Below, in pieces: positions 32,801-44,600 of a stretch of DNA of 64,000 nt. The DNA comes from Purshia tridentata (lineage: Eukaryota; Streptophyta; Magnoliopsida; Rosales; Rosaceae). The DNA is taken from the NCBI GenBank assembly GCA_003254885.1, contig QANT01003258.1, positions 1 through 64,000 of the forward strand. The letters run 5' to 3'. Both the position numbers and the translations under genes were made by a program. Numbering within the stretch: position 1 is the first letter of the stretch; each line of letters starts with the position of its first letter. The notes under the pieces are model-generated. The model did not search any database, was not told the origin of the DNA, and saw only the letters and a list, made by a program, of their open reading frames with translations.

Positions 32801-33760
32801 AAAAATGGAATGGGACCTTCTTAAACCCTTAACTAGAAAATGTTCATTCCATTGCTTTATAGAAAAGGTCCATTCCCAGATACTCATTCTTAGATGTCTG
32901 AATCAAACATTAGAATAGAGTCTATTGTCCAAATATGAGAATGTAACCATTCCATATTCCATTAGGACAATTCGCATTCCCTTATTACATCGCTCCTGCA
33001 TTCTTGCATAAGTGTATTTGAGTACACAAAGGCTCTTATATATACAGATTTATTGGCCTATAGTTTCTTGGAATTTCCTTTGCAGAGTTGCAGTGGAATA
33101 TGTCAGACCACACCATATTTACTACCCAAGTCCAAAGCAGACCAAAGCTGCTGCACCAGCTGAGATGGTCTTCATATATGCATAGCACAAAGGTCAGTAC
33201 CTATCAGTCATATCAGTGTACCAAACCCTTTTGTCAAACAAAACATAATGAACTATTTGCATACATTAAAATTTCAGGCTTCAGATCAACTGCAAACCAG
33301 AATCTGAGACACATGAAAGTCACAGCTAGCTTTGTTATTAGAATGATAAAAACATGAGCAACCCAACTCATTTCAAGTTTAAAATATTAACAATTTTTAA
33401 AAACAAACAGAGAAAATTAGAGGAATTCAAATATCTGCTAGCCTGCTATAACTTCTTCAACTAACCCTCCCACGTTTTCTTTCCAATATAGAGAAAGAAG
33501 TTATGGTTTCCCATAATTTATTTGCATGGTTTGTTAAATCCATATATATAAAATAAATTGGAGTGGATAAACATAACTTAAAGGTGAGATTCAATATATC
33601 CAAAGTTGGTCTAGTGGTTGGTCCGCCTTCCAACATAACAATTGCATCAACAACTTGAAATTAATGAGTGAAGCATTGAAGAACAAGGCGGCCCATTCAC
33701 TCCCGCACCCCATCGTCTTAATTAAGTGAGCGAAACCTTGGTAATGATTCTATGAATGAC
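32800..33760. other. intergenic, nothing recognised
   Basis: AT-rich. A TGGTCTAGTGG word near 33610 resembles a pol III A box but no B box follows, so no SINE or tRNA is called. Confidence 0.4.
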
Positions 33761-34035
33761 TAGAGGTGTAAAATGAGTTGCCCGTGTTGGAGCCCCGTTT
33801 AATTTGGACTCATCTTATTTTTTGTCACGTTAATTTAATATTGTCTCATTTAGTAATCGTGATATGTTCATTCATGACTTACGCATAATAAAAATCTAAG
33901 TTCGACCCAATTTACAAACTGTAATCCATTTTTCGTGTCGTACTCATGCCGGTGTTATTTTTCTTTTTGAAATTTTGGTAATTGTGTCATATATATCATA
34001 TACACGTCTTGTGTTGAAGCCAAACGACACCTCTA
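33761..34035. mobile_element. probable small hAT-type MITE (275 bp)
   Basis: Ends TAGAGGTGTAAAATGAG and, reversed, TAGAGGTGTCGTTTGG; the body has TTTCGTGTCGTACTCATGCCGG, typical of a common plant hAT-type family with TAGAGGTGTCAAACGGGT-like ends. The 8-bp flanks match poorly, so the ends or the family assignment may be slightly off. Confidence 0.5.
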
Positions 34036-36083
34036 GTATTGAGAGTTGAGAGAGTTTGTATGTGTCATGAATGCGTGCGCAGGACAAAGGAGTATAAATT
34101 CACAGTCACGATTCTTATGTGGGCTGTGGAATTCATTTTTGGTACAATGGTTGCTGACAAATTTTAATACCTAATGGATTGCTACTATGTCCGTAACATA
34201 CAGAAGCATTTTTTACCATTAGATTGATAGGTTCAACCTTTTTTTATCCTAGTGTATAATTAAGTGGGCCGTTTAATCTATATGTATACCATGTGAACGT
34301 CAGCATCGTAACCATTTTCCATCTTAATAGTTGGATAATAAAGCCATCAAGATTTAATAAGAAAAAGGATACTTGAAGATAATTGATTTTTAGCTGCCAG
34401 AGGACCAGAGTGGAACTATAGACTACTCACAAGGATGTCATGCAAGTTTTTCAAGGACCCACAAAGTCTTGGTTGCAGTCAAAAGCATCGATATCCCAGG
34501 TGAGCTTGTAAAACTGCACCACTCTGCCAAGAAATATGTTTAACAAGGATCGATGAGTACGACTAATATGGAAAGAGGTGTGTTCAAAGAGATGTAATTA
34601 AGGAAATATTGGATTCATCAATGACAGGCTGACTGAGTTGAGCCAGAATAAGGGGCATGGCATGTGTTCTGGGGCAGCAGAGTAACAGCTCTGAGGTGTG
34701 AACACCGTCACACACACACACACACACACACAAGAGAAGCTTGTTGTCTTGTATAGACGTGCACTAAATACATGTATATATTTGGGAGATGCGCAACTCT
34801 CAGGCACTACAGAACACCTACAAGAGCAAATATGGAACTATGAAGTATGAATTTACTTAATTAATAGTCTTTTTTTATTTTATTAAATTTCTGACACTGA
34901 TGCATCAGATGATAAAAATAGAATCAAATATGAATAAATGAATTAAATTTTGAGATGTATTTTTGAAATGATCCTCATAAACTTTTCAACAAGAAAATAT
35001 TTTTTCTTCTCCAACATATTGATTATTGATCAACCTACAGTACCTAATAATAACATACATGCATGGAATATAATGACATCATTCTGAATTTTGAATTTCC
35101 TAGATACATTCATTTACTGCTTTCATCATGTACATTCACGAGTTGAACTAGCAGATGCATGCATAATAATTTTGCAATTTTATCCATCATCTCTCTGCTC
35201 AATTATAGAAAATTAGAAATGGCTGCCAAGTCATCTCAAACTCAAGGATGGGACTTAAAAACCAAATGATAGACTGAATGTAAATACTTACGAGATTAAA
35301 AAGAAATATTTATATCATCTTAATTGATTATGTTTATATTGTATTTCTAATAAATAAGAAATCTTAAGAGGCCAAAAAAAAAAATGAGAAAACTTACTAA
35401 TGTGGAACCATATCCATGTTGGTGGAATAAGGTAGTACAGTCAACAAGACTTACAAGAAACACAATTCCATGACCCTGAAAATAGAAAAGAAACCATAAT
35501 TCATTATATCTTCCCCAGAATTTCACATTGACACTCAGATGAAGTAAATTTGGGAGATGTGGGAAAAACAAAAACGAAAAAGTAGGAAGAGAAAAAGCAC
35601 ATCATCCGTACCACAAAGGCCAAAGCAGGGTCATCCCTCAGCCAGGCTTGGCCTCTATGTCTCCCACTAAGAGCATGACATGTACAGTAGTAACAATACT
35701 ACAATGTCCAAACTTTTCTATCACTGAGTCACCGAGTCATTAATTAAAAGCTTCAGTACTCTCACATTACAAAAGAGATTTGCCACCCCCCACTATAAAT
35801 TTTGCAGCTCCTCCACATAAAAACAATTGAGGCACGCTTCTCTAGGACCTCTATATCATGTTTGTGGAGACAGCAAAACCAAAGCTGCATTCAATAATAA
35901 TAAATACTTATTAAATAGAAATATATATTTTGTATTTAATTTTCATCTCTTTGAGGCCCAAAAAAAAAAATTTCATCTTTTTATCAATTCTTGTCGTGTG
36001 GAGATTCAGAGACAAGAGCGGCAACAAGGAGCAGCTATCCGGTGCCTCGTGGGACATTCTGAGCTCCTCGCCATCGGCCTACA
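34036..36083. other. intergenic, upstream of GRF
   Basis: AT-rich, no gene recognised. Contains the (CA)12 tract at 34709-34732. A 47-codon open stretch at 34398-34541 ends at a stop and could be chance. Confidence 0.45.
34709..34732. repeat. (CA)12 microsatellite
   Basis: Perfect dinucleotide run. Confidence 0.95.
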
Positions 36084-36119
36084 CACGTGGGACCGAGCCT
36101 GAGGCCCGCGTGGGCCCAC
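36084..36119. promoter_or_regulatory. G-box and TCP-type palindrome upstream of GRF
   Basis: CACGTG (36084-36089) is a G-box core. GTGGGCCCAC (36110-36119) is a perfect palindrome that fits the TCP-factor consensus GGNCCCAC on both strands. They lie about 370-400 bp before the GRF start codon. Binding is inferred from the motif alone. Confidence 0.45.
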
Positions 36120-36486
36120 ACTCATGTGAGCATGGCACAGAGGCAGAAGCAGAGCAGAAGCAGTAACAACAGAGTTGCAGTCATAATAAGAGCAGGCCCT
36201 CTCAGAAGAGAGAGAGAGAGATAGAGATGGCAGCAGTGTCATCAGATGAGAGCCATTAGTCTCAGTACCCATGCATAAAAGATGCTGCAACCAATGGACT
36301 CTGCTTCAAACTAAACCCTCTATTAATTGATTAAACTATCAGCCCAACAAGAATAGACCCTCTTTGTCTTTCTCTTAAATCTCCAAACTTGTGTTCTTCT
36401 TAGCTTTCCCTGTTCTTGTTTTGCATCATCTTCTTCTTCATTGTATTTTATTTTGGGGTTTATTTTCTGTTTGTTCTGGTTCAAAA

Positions 36487-37851
36487 ATGATGAGTGAGAA
36501 TCCAAGTAGTGCAAGAAGTAGGTACCCTTTCACAGCAACTCAGTGGCAAGAGCTTGAGCACCAAGCTCTCATCTTCAAGTACATGGTCTCAGGAGTACCC
36601 ATCCCAACTGATCTTGTCTATTCTTTTAAGAGAAGGTTGGACTCCTCCATTTCCTCAAGACTCTTCCCTCATAATCCTAGTAAGCATATGCAAGCACATG
36701 CTCATGTTTTTGTTTCATTGAAAAAGATGCTTTTGGGTTTTTATTATATTTTTTTTTTGGGGGGTTAATTGAAAATTTGTGTCTGGGTGCAGTTGGGTGG
36801 GGATGTTTTGAGATGGGTTTTGGCAGAAAAGTAGACCCAGAGCCAGGCAGGTGCAGAAGAACAGATGGCAAAAAATGGAGGTGCTCAAAGGAAGCATACC
36901 CAGACTCCAAGTACTGTGAGAGACACATGCACAGAGGCAGAAACCGTTCAAGAAAGCCTGTGGAAACTTCTTCAACTACAAATTCAACAACAGCAGCAGA
37001 CCTTTCTTCTTCTTCAGCCATCTCATCCATCACCAAGAACCTCCCCAAAACCTCTCCCTCTATCTCTTCTAATTCATATTCTTTCTCTCCACTTTCCCCA
37101 TCATTAACCACTGAAACACAACAAACCCAATATCATAATCCTCACCAAAGTTCACCTCTTTTTCCCTTCCTTAATTTCCCTCATTCTTCTTCCTCTTCTA
37201 GGCCTCCTGGTTCTGGTTTCTCACCTCATAAAAACACTACCCCTCAACTCTTTCTGAACTCTGGATCTTACAATCAAGCTGACAAAGATTACAGGTTAAT
37301 TTTTGTTAAGCAAAATTAAAATATTCATTAATTTGCCGCCTTGTTTAAGTCTCTTAAAGATAACATCTTTCTTTTATAGGTACTTTCATGGAACAAAGGA
37401 AGGTGTGGATGAGCTAGATTTCTTTCACGAGTCTTCACCAAATGCAAAAACCTACTTAACTGGCTCATCATGTGAGCCACTAATGAGTAATTCCTTCAAA
37501 GACTACTCACAATCACAGTTCCATAGCCTCTCACATAATCCAGAAGTATCTCAGCAATCACAGGAGCAGCATTGCTTTGTTTTGGGGACTGATTTCAAAT
37601 CAGGCAGACCAATTAAAACTGAGAAAGAATCTGAAACCCAAAAGTCACTCCACCACTTCTTTGGAGACTGGACACCGAAGAGCACAGACACCTGGCTTGA
37701 TCTTGCATCCAATTCAGGAGTTCCTAATGGTAATTTCATTTACTGTCAGTATTCCCTTTTGCTCTCTACTTTTGCTTCTTGTGCCAATGTCTGACCTCTT
37801 CATTGTCAGTTCTTTAATTTGAAAATTTTCCTTTGTGGTGCAGATGGTTGA
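36487..37851 (+). CDS. growth-regulating factor (GRF) transcription factor, QLQ-WRC
   Basis: Four coding exons by GT/AG sites: 36487-36679, 36793-37294, 37380-37729, 37844-37851; total 1053 bp, 350 residues, in frame. GRFs act in the nucleus with GIF co-activators to promote cell proliferation in leaves and other organs. QLQ domain about residues 14-49 ([15 protein letters not shown]), which binds GIF; WRC domain about 78-121 with the zinc ligands Cys85, Cys95, Cys106, His109 and basic tail [11 protein letters not shown]. Ser/Thr-rich middle; a HHFFGDW block near the C-terminus as in other GRFs. The GWGC...MGFGRK join before WRC resembles AtGRF5/6. The last coding exon is only 8 nt (asp completion, Gly, stop); retention of the last intron would instead add about 22 residues. 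The mRNA carries a miR396 site. Two ATGs occur in tandem; the first is used. Confidence 0.93.
36944..36965 (+). promoter_or_regulatory. miR396 target site in GRF coding sequence
   Basis: TTCAAGAAAGCCTGTGGAA within the codons for RSRKPVE pairs with miR396 with the single bulged base that is typical of GRF targets. It is at the conserved position at the end of the WRC domain. Confidence 0.9.
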
Positions 37852-40271
37852 AGTGATCATCTTTAATCAGTTAAGGGTATTTTGATCAAGGCCAGAAGAA
37901 TACGTGCTGGTGGGTCACTGCCTTTCTTACTTGAATTGGTGGCTAGGGAGCTTTATTTTGCTAAAGGTGTGACTCTGAGTGAATGATGTAGGGCCACCAC
38001 AAGAGGAGGATTTCTGTCTTTAGCTTTATTGATATTTATTTTCTTCTTCTGCCCCCTCCCCTCTAAGAAGCATGTTGGATATTCATAGACTTGCTTGAAA
38101 AGAAGCATTTTGAAATGCGATGGGGCCTCTATGCTCCATAAGTTATGTAATGGGTAAAGTAGCGTTCAACCACTTTGTGATTTGGAATCGGGTTACAGCA
38201 GAAGTTCATATTTATGGACCCTAGATAAGAAACATCTGCAATGAATTGGCTCATTTACCTCCATCTAGGCATCTATGGGACCCTTTTTGTGCTTTTCTAA
38301 AGGGATTTATTGCCTTGCTCATCCAATAGACAGCACTAGAACACAGCTCTCTGTTTTAGGCACAGCTTGTACAATGTGGTCTCTCTTCTCTTGAATCCCA
38401 CCCCATTAATATCCAAATCCAATGTCCGGGTTGAATCCTTGATTTTTCAGTCAGTAGCTAATAGCACTCGGATCATGTGAGTGAGTTATTAAACAAGATT
38501 TTATTCATCGATCATCTATATAATTCTGCTACAACAAATCCTGGTCTTGTTAATTGTGTCCATACAAAACATTTAGTAGTTGAATAAGAAAATTAGTATG
38601 GCTAATCTGTTGTCACCTTCCCATATGAAGAAAAGAAATAATCTACCACTGCTTTCTTTATATTAATAGTGGTCCACAACATCACTTCAGCATTCAAAAA
38701 AATGGTTGATGAAAATATTTTAAGACCAAATAAATATATCTTTCCTAATAATGACTCATTTTAGGGTTGAAGGAACCGGAATGCTCCTAACAAAAGTACT
38801 ACAGTCAAGCTAGACATGACTGTAGTGAGACAAACTCTACAGTCAAGGTTAGCCATGGCTGCAACAAGGTTCAGTAGCATGTCTGCAGTCATATCCATTA
38901 TCCAATGAGAGTTTCTGAACGTAGCCCTAAATTGCTTTCCCTAACCCCTTAAGTTTCCCCCCCCCCCCANTGAACGTAGCCCTAAATTGCTTTCCCTAAC
39001 CCCTTAAGTTTCCCCCCCCCCCCAACCACCACCCTCACCGGCCAAACCTTGTCCATAAGTCCTAAGGCTTCATACTCTGCCACCAAATTATGAATAAGTG
39101 TCATAGTCAACCATCATGTTCTGTCAAATAGGCCACATCATGCTCTCTTCGCCTAACTCTAACTCTGTCAGTCTTTTCTCATCCTACACTATGCAAATAG
39201 AATCCCAGTAACAAACTACAGAATTGATGATCATCCTCATCATTTTATCATTCTTTCGTCTACACCTTCAACATAATCTATAACAGCCAAAGATCAAATT
39301 GATAACTAATATAACCCTTAAAAAAAGGAGGGAATGAGGTCGTAATTCCCCACAATCTGAGCACAAATCTCCATCACTGAACTCGACATGTTCTAATTGA
39401 AAGGTAACAAGTTTCCCTATGTTTAACATACTTTCAGAAAACCAAAGAGAAGAAGAAGTGTCAGTACATTACATGTTCTACAATTAGAACAAAGAGCTAA
39501 CATATAACAAAAGTCAGAGTGTCTAGCAATTACTTCTAGTCCTCCAACCATAGTCATATGCACAATTCAACTAACCAATCGATCAATCCAAATTTCAAGA
39601 CCAACAAAACAGCATTTTGATATGTTTCTGGACAGAAATCATTGATATTAATATCAAAAAGCGTGCCTCAGCAGTGAATGTCTATATATTGATAGATGCA
39701 ATGCAACACAAATTAGACTATTAACTGCAGTAAATCGCACTCATAGAAAGAGAGAAAACTATACATCGTCATTGTAAAGAGAGAAAACTATATATCGTCT
39801 TTGTAATTGTTCCATGATTTCTAACATTGTTATACAGTCAGGTGGTCAAAGTTAGCAAGAAAAAAGAAAAGGTAATGAGCCCATGAAACAAAGGCTAAGA
39901 TGGGTTTTTCTGCTTCAAATTATAAGCCGTGTTGAACAAGCTAAAGAACCAAAAAAAATCAACATAAAATTGAATAAACATGAAGAAGAAAATTCCAAGC
40001 AACAATAACCCATTTACAGAACACCACATGGGGGCAAGGGGGTCGAAAGGAACCACCAACTCTCCGATCCATTCAAAACTCATATCCATCAGTCCGCGAT
40101 TCATACACTCCCTGCTGCTCACCAAAGAATCTCAATTCAATAACAGCCCCACCCCAATGCGCTCATTGAAGAATTTCAAATCAACTAAAAGCCTCAACTA
40201 CAATGTCTCGCGAAACAAAAGAATTTGTGAGGAATCTGATGCTGAAATATTCAAGAACACAAGTCTCATAT
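37852..40271. other. intergenic, nothing coding recognised
   Basis: GRF 3' flank and intergenic DNA, up to the 3' end of the proline-rich gene. Holds a 9-bp stem hairpin (38799-38825) and the duplication around the N (38916-39024). A 108-codon plus-strand frame at 39980-40306 overlaps the 3' end of the opposite gene and has no domain. Confidence 0.5.
38916..39024. repeat. two identical 54-bp copies around a single N
   Basis: 38916-38969 and 38971-39024 are identical, each ending in a run of 12 C; the only base between them is the N at 38970. A homopolymer that stops sequencing reads, followed by end-to-end joining of overlapping contigs, would give this. Confidence 0.9.
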
Positions 40272-40805
40272 CTACCATTGATCTTTTAGAAGCTGCCTCC
40301 TCTTGAAAACCAAGAACCCCACCACACCAATCTGAAGAATGCCAGCGATGCCCGCAAACAACAGCCCAATCTTCTTCCCTGCATTAATCTTGTGCTCCCT
40401 CCGCAGAGGTGGAGGTGGCGGCTTTCGATGGCGAGAGTTGTTTCGCTTCGCCCACTTATGACCAGGTGGCGGCGGTCTGTTCGATTCATTCTTGGCATTG
40501 AGCTGATTTGGAGGGCGATGAGGTGATGGCGGTGGTGGAGATTTAGATGGTGGCGGTGGAGATTTAGATGGTGTCGGTGGAGGAGAGTCAGGTGGTGGCG
40601 GCGGAGGAGATTGAGGTGGCGGTGGAGATGGAGATTGAGGTGGCGGTGGTGGCGGAGGCGGTGGTGGCGGGGGAGGTAGCTCCAAAAATTGAAACGATGA
40701 GAGGACCTTCACTCCATCTTCAAATTGAGACTCAACAAGAAGAGCACATATGCTAATAGAAAACCCAAAAACCAAAAGGACCAAGCTTGACAATGGCGGT
40801 TCCAT
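40272..40805 (-). CDS. small proline-rich (extensin-like) membrane protein
   Basis: 177 residues from the ATG of MEPPLSSLVLL; the frame runs a few codons further upstream but without an ATG. Hydrophobic N-terminus (about 1-27) looks like a signal peptide or anchor. A Pro-rich stretch (about 44-125) has SPPPP and PPPPP runs of extensin type. A basic stretch (HKWAKRNNSRHRK, RREHK) follows and then a second hydrophobic segment, GLLFAGIAGILQIGVVGFLVF, near the C-terminus, then a short basic tail KRRQLLKDQW. This fits a cell-wall-facing, single-pass protein anchored in the plasma membrane. No specific function can be assigned. Such sequences also occur as ectodomains of PERK kinases, but no kinase is attached. 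Leader continues to about 41.6 kb. Confidence 0.8.
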   Translation of the reverse strand: MEPPLSSLVLLVFGFSISICALLVESQFEDGVKVLSSFQFLELPPPPPPPPPPPPPQSPSPPPPQSPPPPPPDSPPPTPSKSPPPPSKSPPPPSPHRPPNQLNAKNESNRPPPPGHKWAKRNNSRHRKPPPPPLRREHKINAGKKIGLLFAGIAGILQIGVVGFLVFKRRQLLKDQW

Positions 40806-41640
40806 GAAAACAACAACCACGGGACTAGTGTTTCAACACAAATTAGGGCTTGGATAAGGGTTTCCAGAGCACTCTCGCATCTGGGTCTAACCCAAAATTC
40901 TCGATTTCCTCTTCATCAGCTCTGAATTCAAAGACAGAAATAAAAAAGCGAATAACTTGCCTTTTTAAAAGATATTGTGCCCACGAACTAGGGTTTGTGA
41001 ATCTGAGTCGTCTGCCGATCAAGGTCTCTGTGATTTCCTCTTCCTTGAAGTTTGAATAAAATGGGTCAAATGTGTTTGGCCCCAAATGCTTGATTTCGTC
41101 CAATTGTGGTTGACTTAGAAAGCTCGATTCTTGATAGATTTGGACCCAGAGGTCTAGGGTTTGGGGATGAGCTGGATTTCCCAATCTGTGTCTCTGTGAT
41201 TTTTTGTTGCGGGAATCAAAGTCAAATGGTCAGAAATGCTTGATTCCAAATGCAAGGTCGTTGGAACAAAGAGTCAGCTTTATGACGATAAGAATCGGAT
41301 TGAAAGTGGGTCTTTGGGAATTTCAAGTCTCTGCGGAGAAGAATCAGATGGATGAGTCAAATAGGTAGTTGTGGAAAACATGAATCAGAACGTTTAATGG
41401 GGTGGAGAGGCAGAGACAGAGGGATTCTTTGTGATCTTCGCCACCCTCTCAGAAACAGAGAAGAGAGAGAGAAAAGAGGGGAGAGGGACAGCGAAGAAGG
41501 TAGATAGCCTACGCGGGCTTCAACGGTTGGGCTAATTTGGGTGAATGATTGCAAAGCAAGAATCTTTAAGCTGTTTCCCCGAAGAGAGAGAGAGAGTGTC
41601 TCTCTGTGTGTAGCTTTCTGACTTGTCAAATGGCTATCAT
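40806..41640 (-). other. probable 5' leader and promoter of the proline-rich gene
   Basis: The minus strand is open for long stretches (for example 40843-41184) but has no ATG, so I read it as leader, not protein. GA-rich runs at 41455-41490 and 41585-41605 are typical of plant promoters or leaders. Confidence 0.5.
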
Positions 41641-44600
41641 GGAGTTGGTGACAAAAAGATGCAGAGGTCTATGTGACTTGCTTATACGGTAGCAGTTATA
41701 CTCAAACAATTCAAAGTTTATGGAAAATTTTACAACTCGGACTTTGCATGTCATCCAATTTTGATGATACTTGGTGCTTTTGTTTTTTAAGTAAAAGCCG
41801 AAAGAATAGTTCGCTCTTGCACGGCTGTGTGAAATTTAACAATACTTCATGTTTATACGTGGATGGTAGAGTATGAATTCTCACTCTTAACAGAAATAGT
41901 GATATAGTATTATAAATTAAAAAAAACTTACTTATCACAAATATATACGTCATGTTATCTTATATGTCATAACCGATTAAATCACGTTTTAATAATTATT
42001 AAAAAATAAAAGTTTAATAATACGTCATGACGGCCAAGTTACGTTTTAATAATTGTTAAAAGATGAAGATTTTTAAACATTAAAATTTGGGACTAATTTC
42101 TCTTCTCTCTCTATTTATTTGAAATACTACGTCATTGTCTTTTTTAAGAAAATTATCTTTATTTACATGATATGCGTTGCAAACACCATAAATCTCTTAC
42201 AAGGTTTATATGTGGTTAACAAATCGGTTATCTTCATTTTTACAAAGTTAGTTTGTTTGTTGCTAATGCTTATCAAAGTTATACAAGAAGAGTTTATAGT
42301 TCAAGCGAAAACGCCATAATTTCCCACTCTTTTTAATGAAAAACACTTGAATTTCGGAGATTCCTAATTTATCAAAAACGAAAAAACAAGAAAATCCTAA
42401 ACCGGTCTCGGATCATGTGGACCCGGCAAGTGGGTACCATTGTTTTCGCTTTTTGAGTGTGAGGTGATATCCGTAGGGCCTTTTGGGCCCAACTCGAATC
42501 ATTGTGTTAAGGTCGTACAATCTGTAAGCTACTAGACCCGAAATCTACCAGTTTGTCAAATCCTTTTAGTAAGACCCGACCTTTTTAGTTGTAAAGTCGG
42601 GTTTGGATCCCATCTTTTAGGTTAAGTTTTGGCCCATGGATCTGTCCATTTGACCCTCTTTATTGACTGATCAAAATGGTATTGAATATTTTTATAGTGA
42701 AGTGAAGTAAGATCCTCCTGATCATGTGCATTTTCATTTAATAAGCAAATGGAAGTGATATTTAGTTTAGTTTTCAATTTTTAATTCACAATAATCAGCA
42801 AAGTTAGGCTACGTAAGAATAATTGCATACAATTGTACAATCCCAACACTACATGATTAACAAAGGGTTGTAAATTAATGTAATATTATTTGATAAAATT
42901 TATTAAATTGATCAGATTAGGTTAAGGATACTAATATTTGATATGAATACAAAACAACTAGAGATTCTTTGATAGGGTAATCGTATCATGTGTATAATAC
43001 GATATTCAATAATATAGTGACATATGTTCTTATTTCAAATAAAATTTATAATTTTTAAAATAAGTAAAATATATAGCATCATAATTTTAGATGATCATAT
43101 TATACACTTCAACACTTTTTCCACAATGACACGATATGGTGATTCTCAGCCTTAGCCTTTTTAAGCTAGGCCTCAAATCTTGGTGATCTAGATCATTAAA
43201 AAATCTGATTAAAATATGATCTTAAAAAAATCATTATCACATTACCTAATTCAATGGGGTACCAACATCCAGTGAAGCAATGGAGAAAAAGTCACTTCCT
43301 CCATATAAAAAACTTGGATTATTAAAAAAGGCAGAGCCAGAAATTCCATGGAATCCAAAGGTCTGCCTGGCAATCTGGTGGCCTGCCATGAAAGACAGTC
43401 TAGCAAGCTCCTGATTCAACCCACAAGTTCATCTGCTCAAGGAATCTTTATCAAAATCCTGTTGAAGTTTATGGAATAGAATAAGAAGAGAAATGAGTCA
43501 GGAAATCCTCATGATGCCAATTAAAAAATGTATTGCATAGTTAATGGTTGTATGATGTGGAAATATTGTGGGAATGTGAGTGAAAATTCGATTCCTGAGC
43601 GTTTAAACACTCACTCAAATCTCGTATGAATTCAATATTTTGGTCCAGTATTAGAGAAAAAATGACAATCGTAAATGATTTTGAAATTAAGTAATTATAC
43701 TTTTAGTAACATTTTTCTTTAATATAAAGAATAGATAATTTTGAGAATTCCAGCTGGATCCAAGAACATGTATTTTAAAAGGGGTTCCCTAGTAAGTAGT
43801 ACTAAATTATGGACCTTCTGCTATAATTTGAGAAGAGGCTGACCATTGAATTACACAAGGAATCATTGGGCTAGAAAAAAAAGTCCAACACAATTTTGGG
43901 CTTTGTCTCAAATAATATCAAACATTTTCAAATGGACAATGATGTACAACCCAATTACTTTTTCCCCCAAAAGTAAGAAAAATAATTGAAATTAGCATCA
44001 TTTTAAATAAATGCATATCTTTATTTAATTGTTTCAAAAACCAGCATTAATTTTATTATTATTACTACTACCTACAAGCGCATACATTATCAGCTGGATT
44101 TCAGAATGTGCATTTAATTACACAGTCATAAAGCTTATAGGCCCATAAAGCTCTTACATGCCTTGCTAATGGAAAATTTACATTAGGCTCATTAATGATC
44201 TTATGACAAATTTATTCCATGTACATGAAAAGAAAAAACTTTTGCATGGAAATATAAAAAAACAGTGAATGCAAATATACAAGTACAAAATGACAAGTGT
44301 ACCCTCATAGTGAAAGGGGCAAGGTCACATGGGTGAGAGAGAGAAAGAGAGCAGGCCTATAGTTCTGAGGGCAGTGCAGTGAAGGTAGAGCAAGAAGCAT
44401 GTTTGGTCGGATCCAGGTCACCAAAGGCAGCTAGCATATATAGCATTCCCTATCTTTTTTACAGTGTCCCCTCAACTGTCCTATAGCTAAAAGCCTTTAG
44501 CTCTTGTCCCATCAAATTCCAAAACTTGCAACTATTTCTAATTAAAAAAACACACATTAAGAGAGAGAAAGTGACCCTTAACTCATAGTGGCAAATTGGT

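Noticed and set aside
33600-33720. Possible tRNA or SINE A box (TGGTCTAGTGG)
   Set aside because: No B box, no cloverleaf and no target duplication could be found.
34398-34541. A 47-codon open stretch with a splice-donor-like CCAGGTGAG
   Set aside because: No start, no family match and no partner exon; chance is likely.
39980-40306. A 108-codon plus-strand frame
   Set aside because: Antisense to the 3' end of the proline-rich gene and without any recognisable domain.
40843-41184. A 113-codon minus-strand open frame upstream of the proline-rich gene
   Set aside because: It has no ATG (it would have to start at TTG) and sits where the leader of that gene is expected.
42959-43150. Possible MITE with GTGTATAATA(C/T)GAT in both orientations
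   Set aside because: Only an inner block matches; the outer ends and flanks do not pair convincingly.
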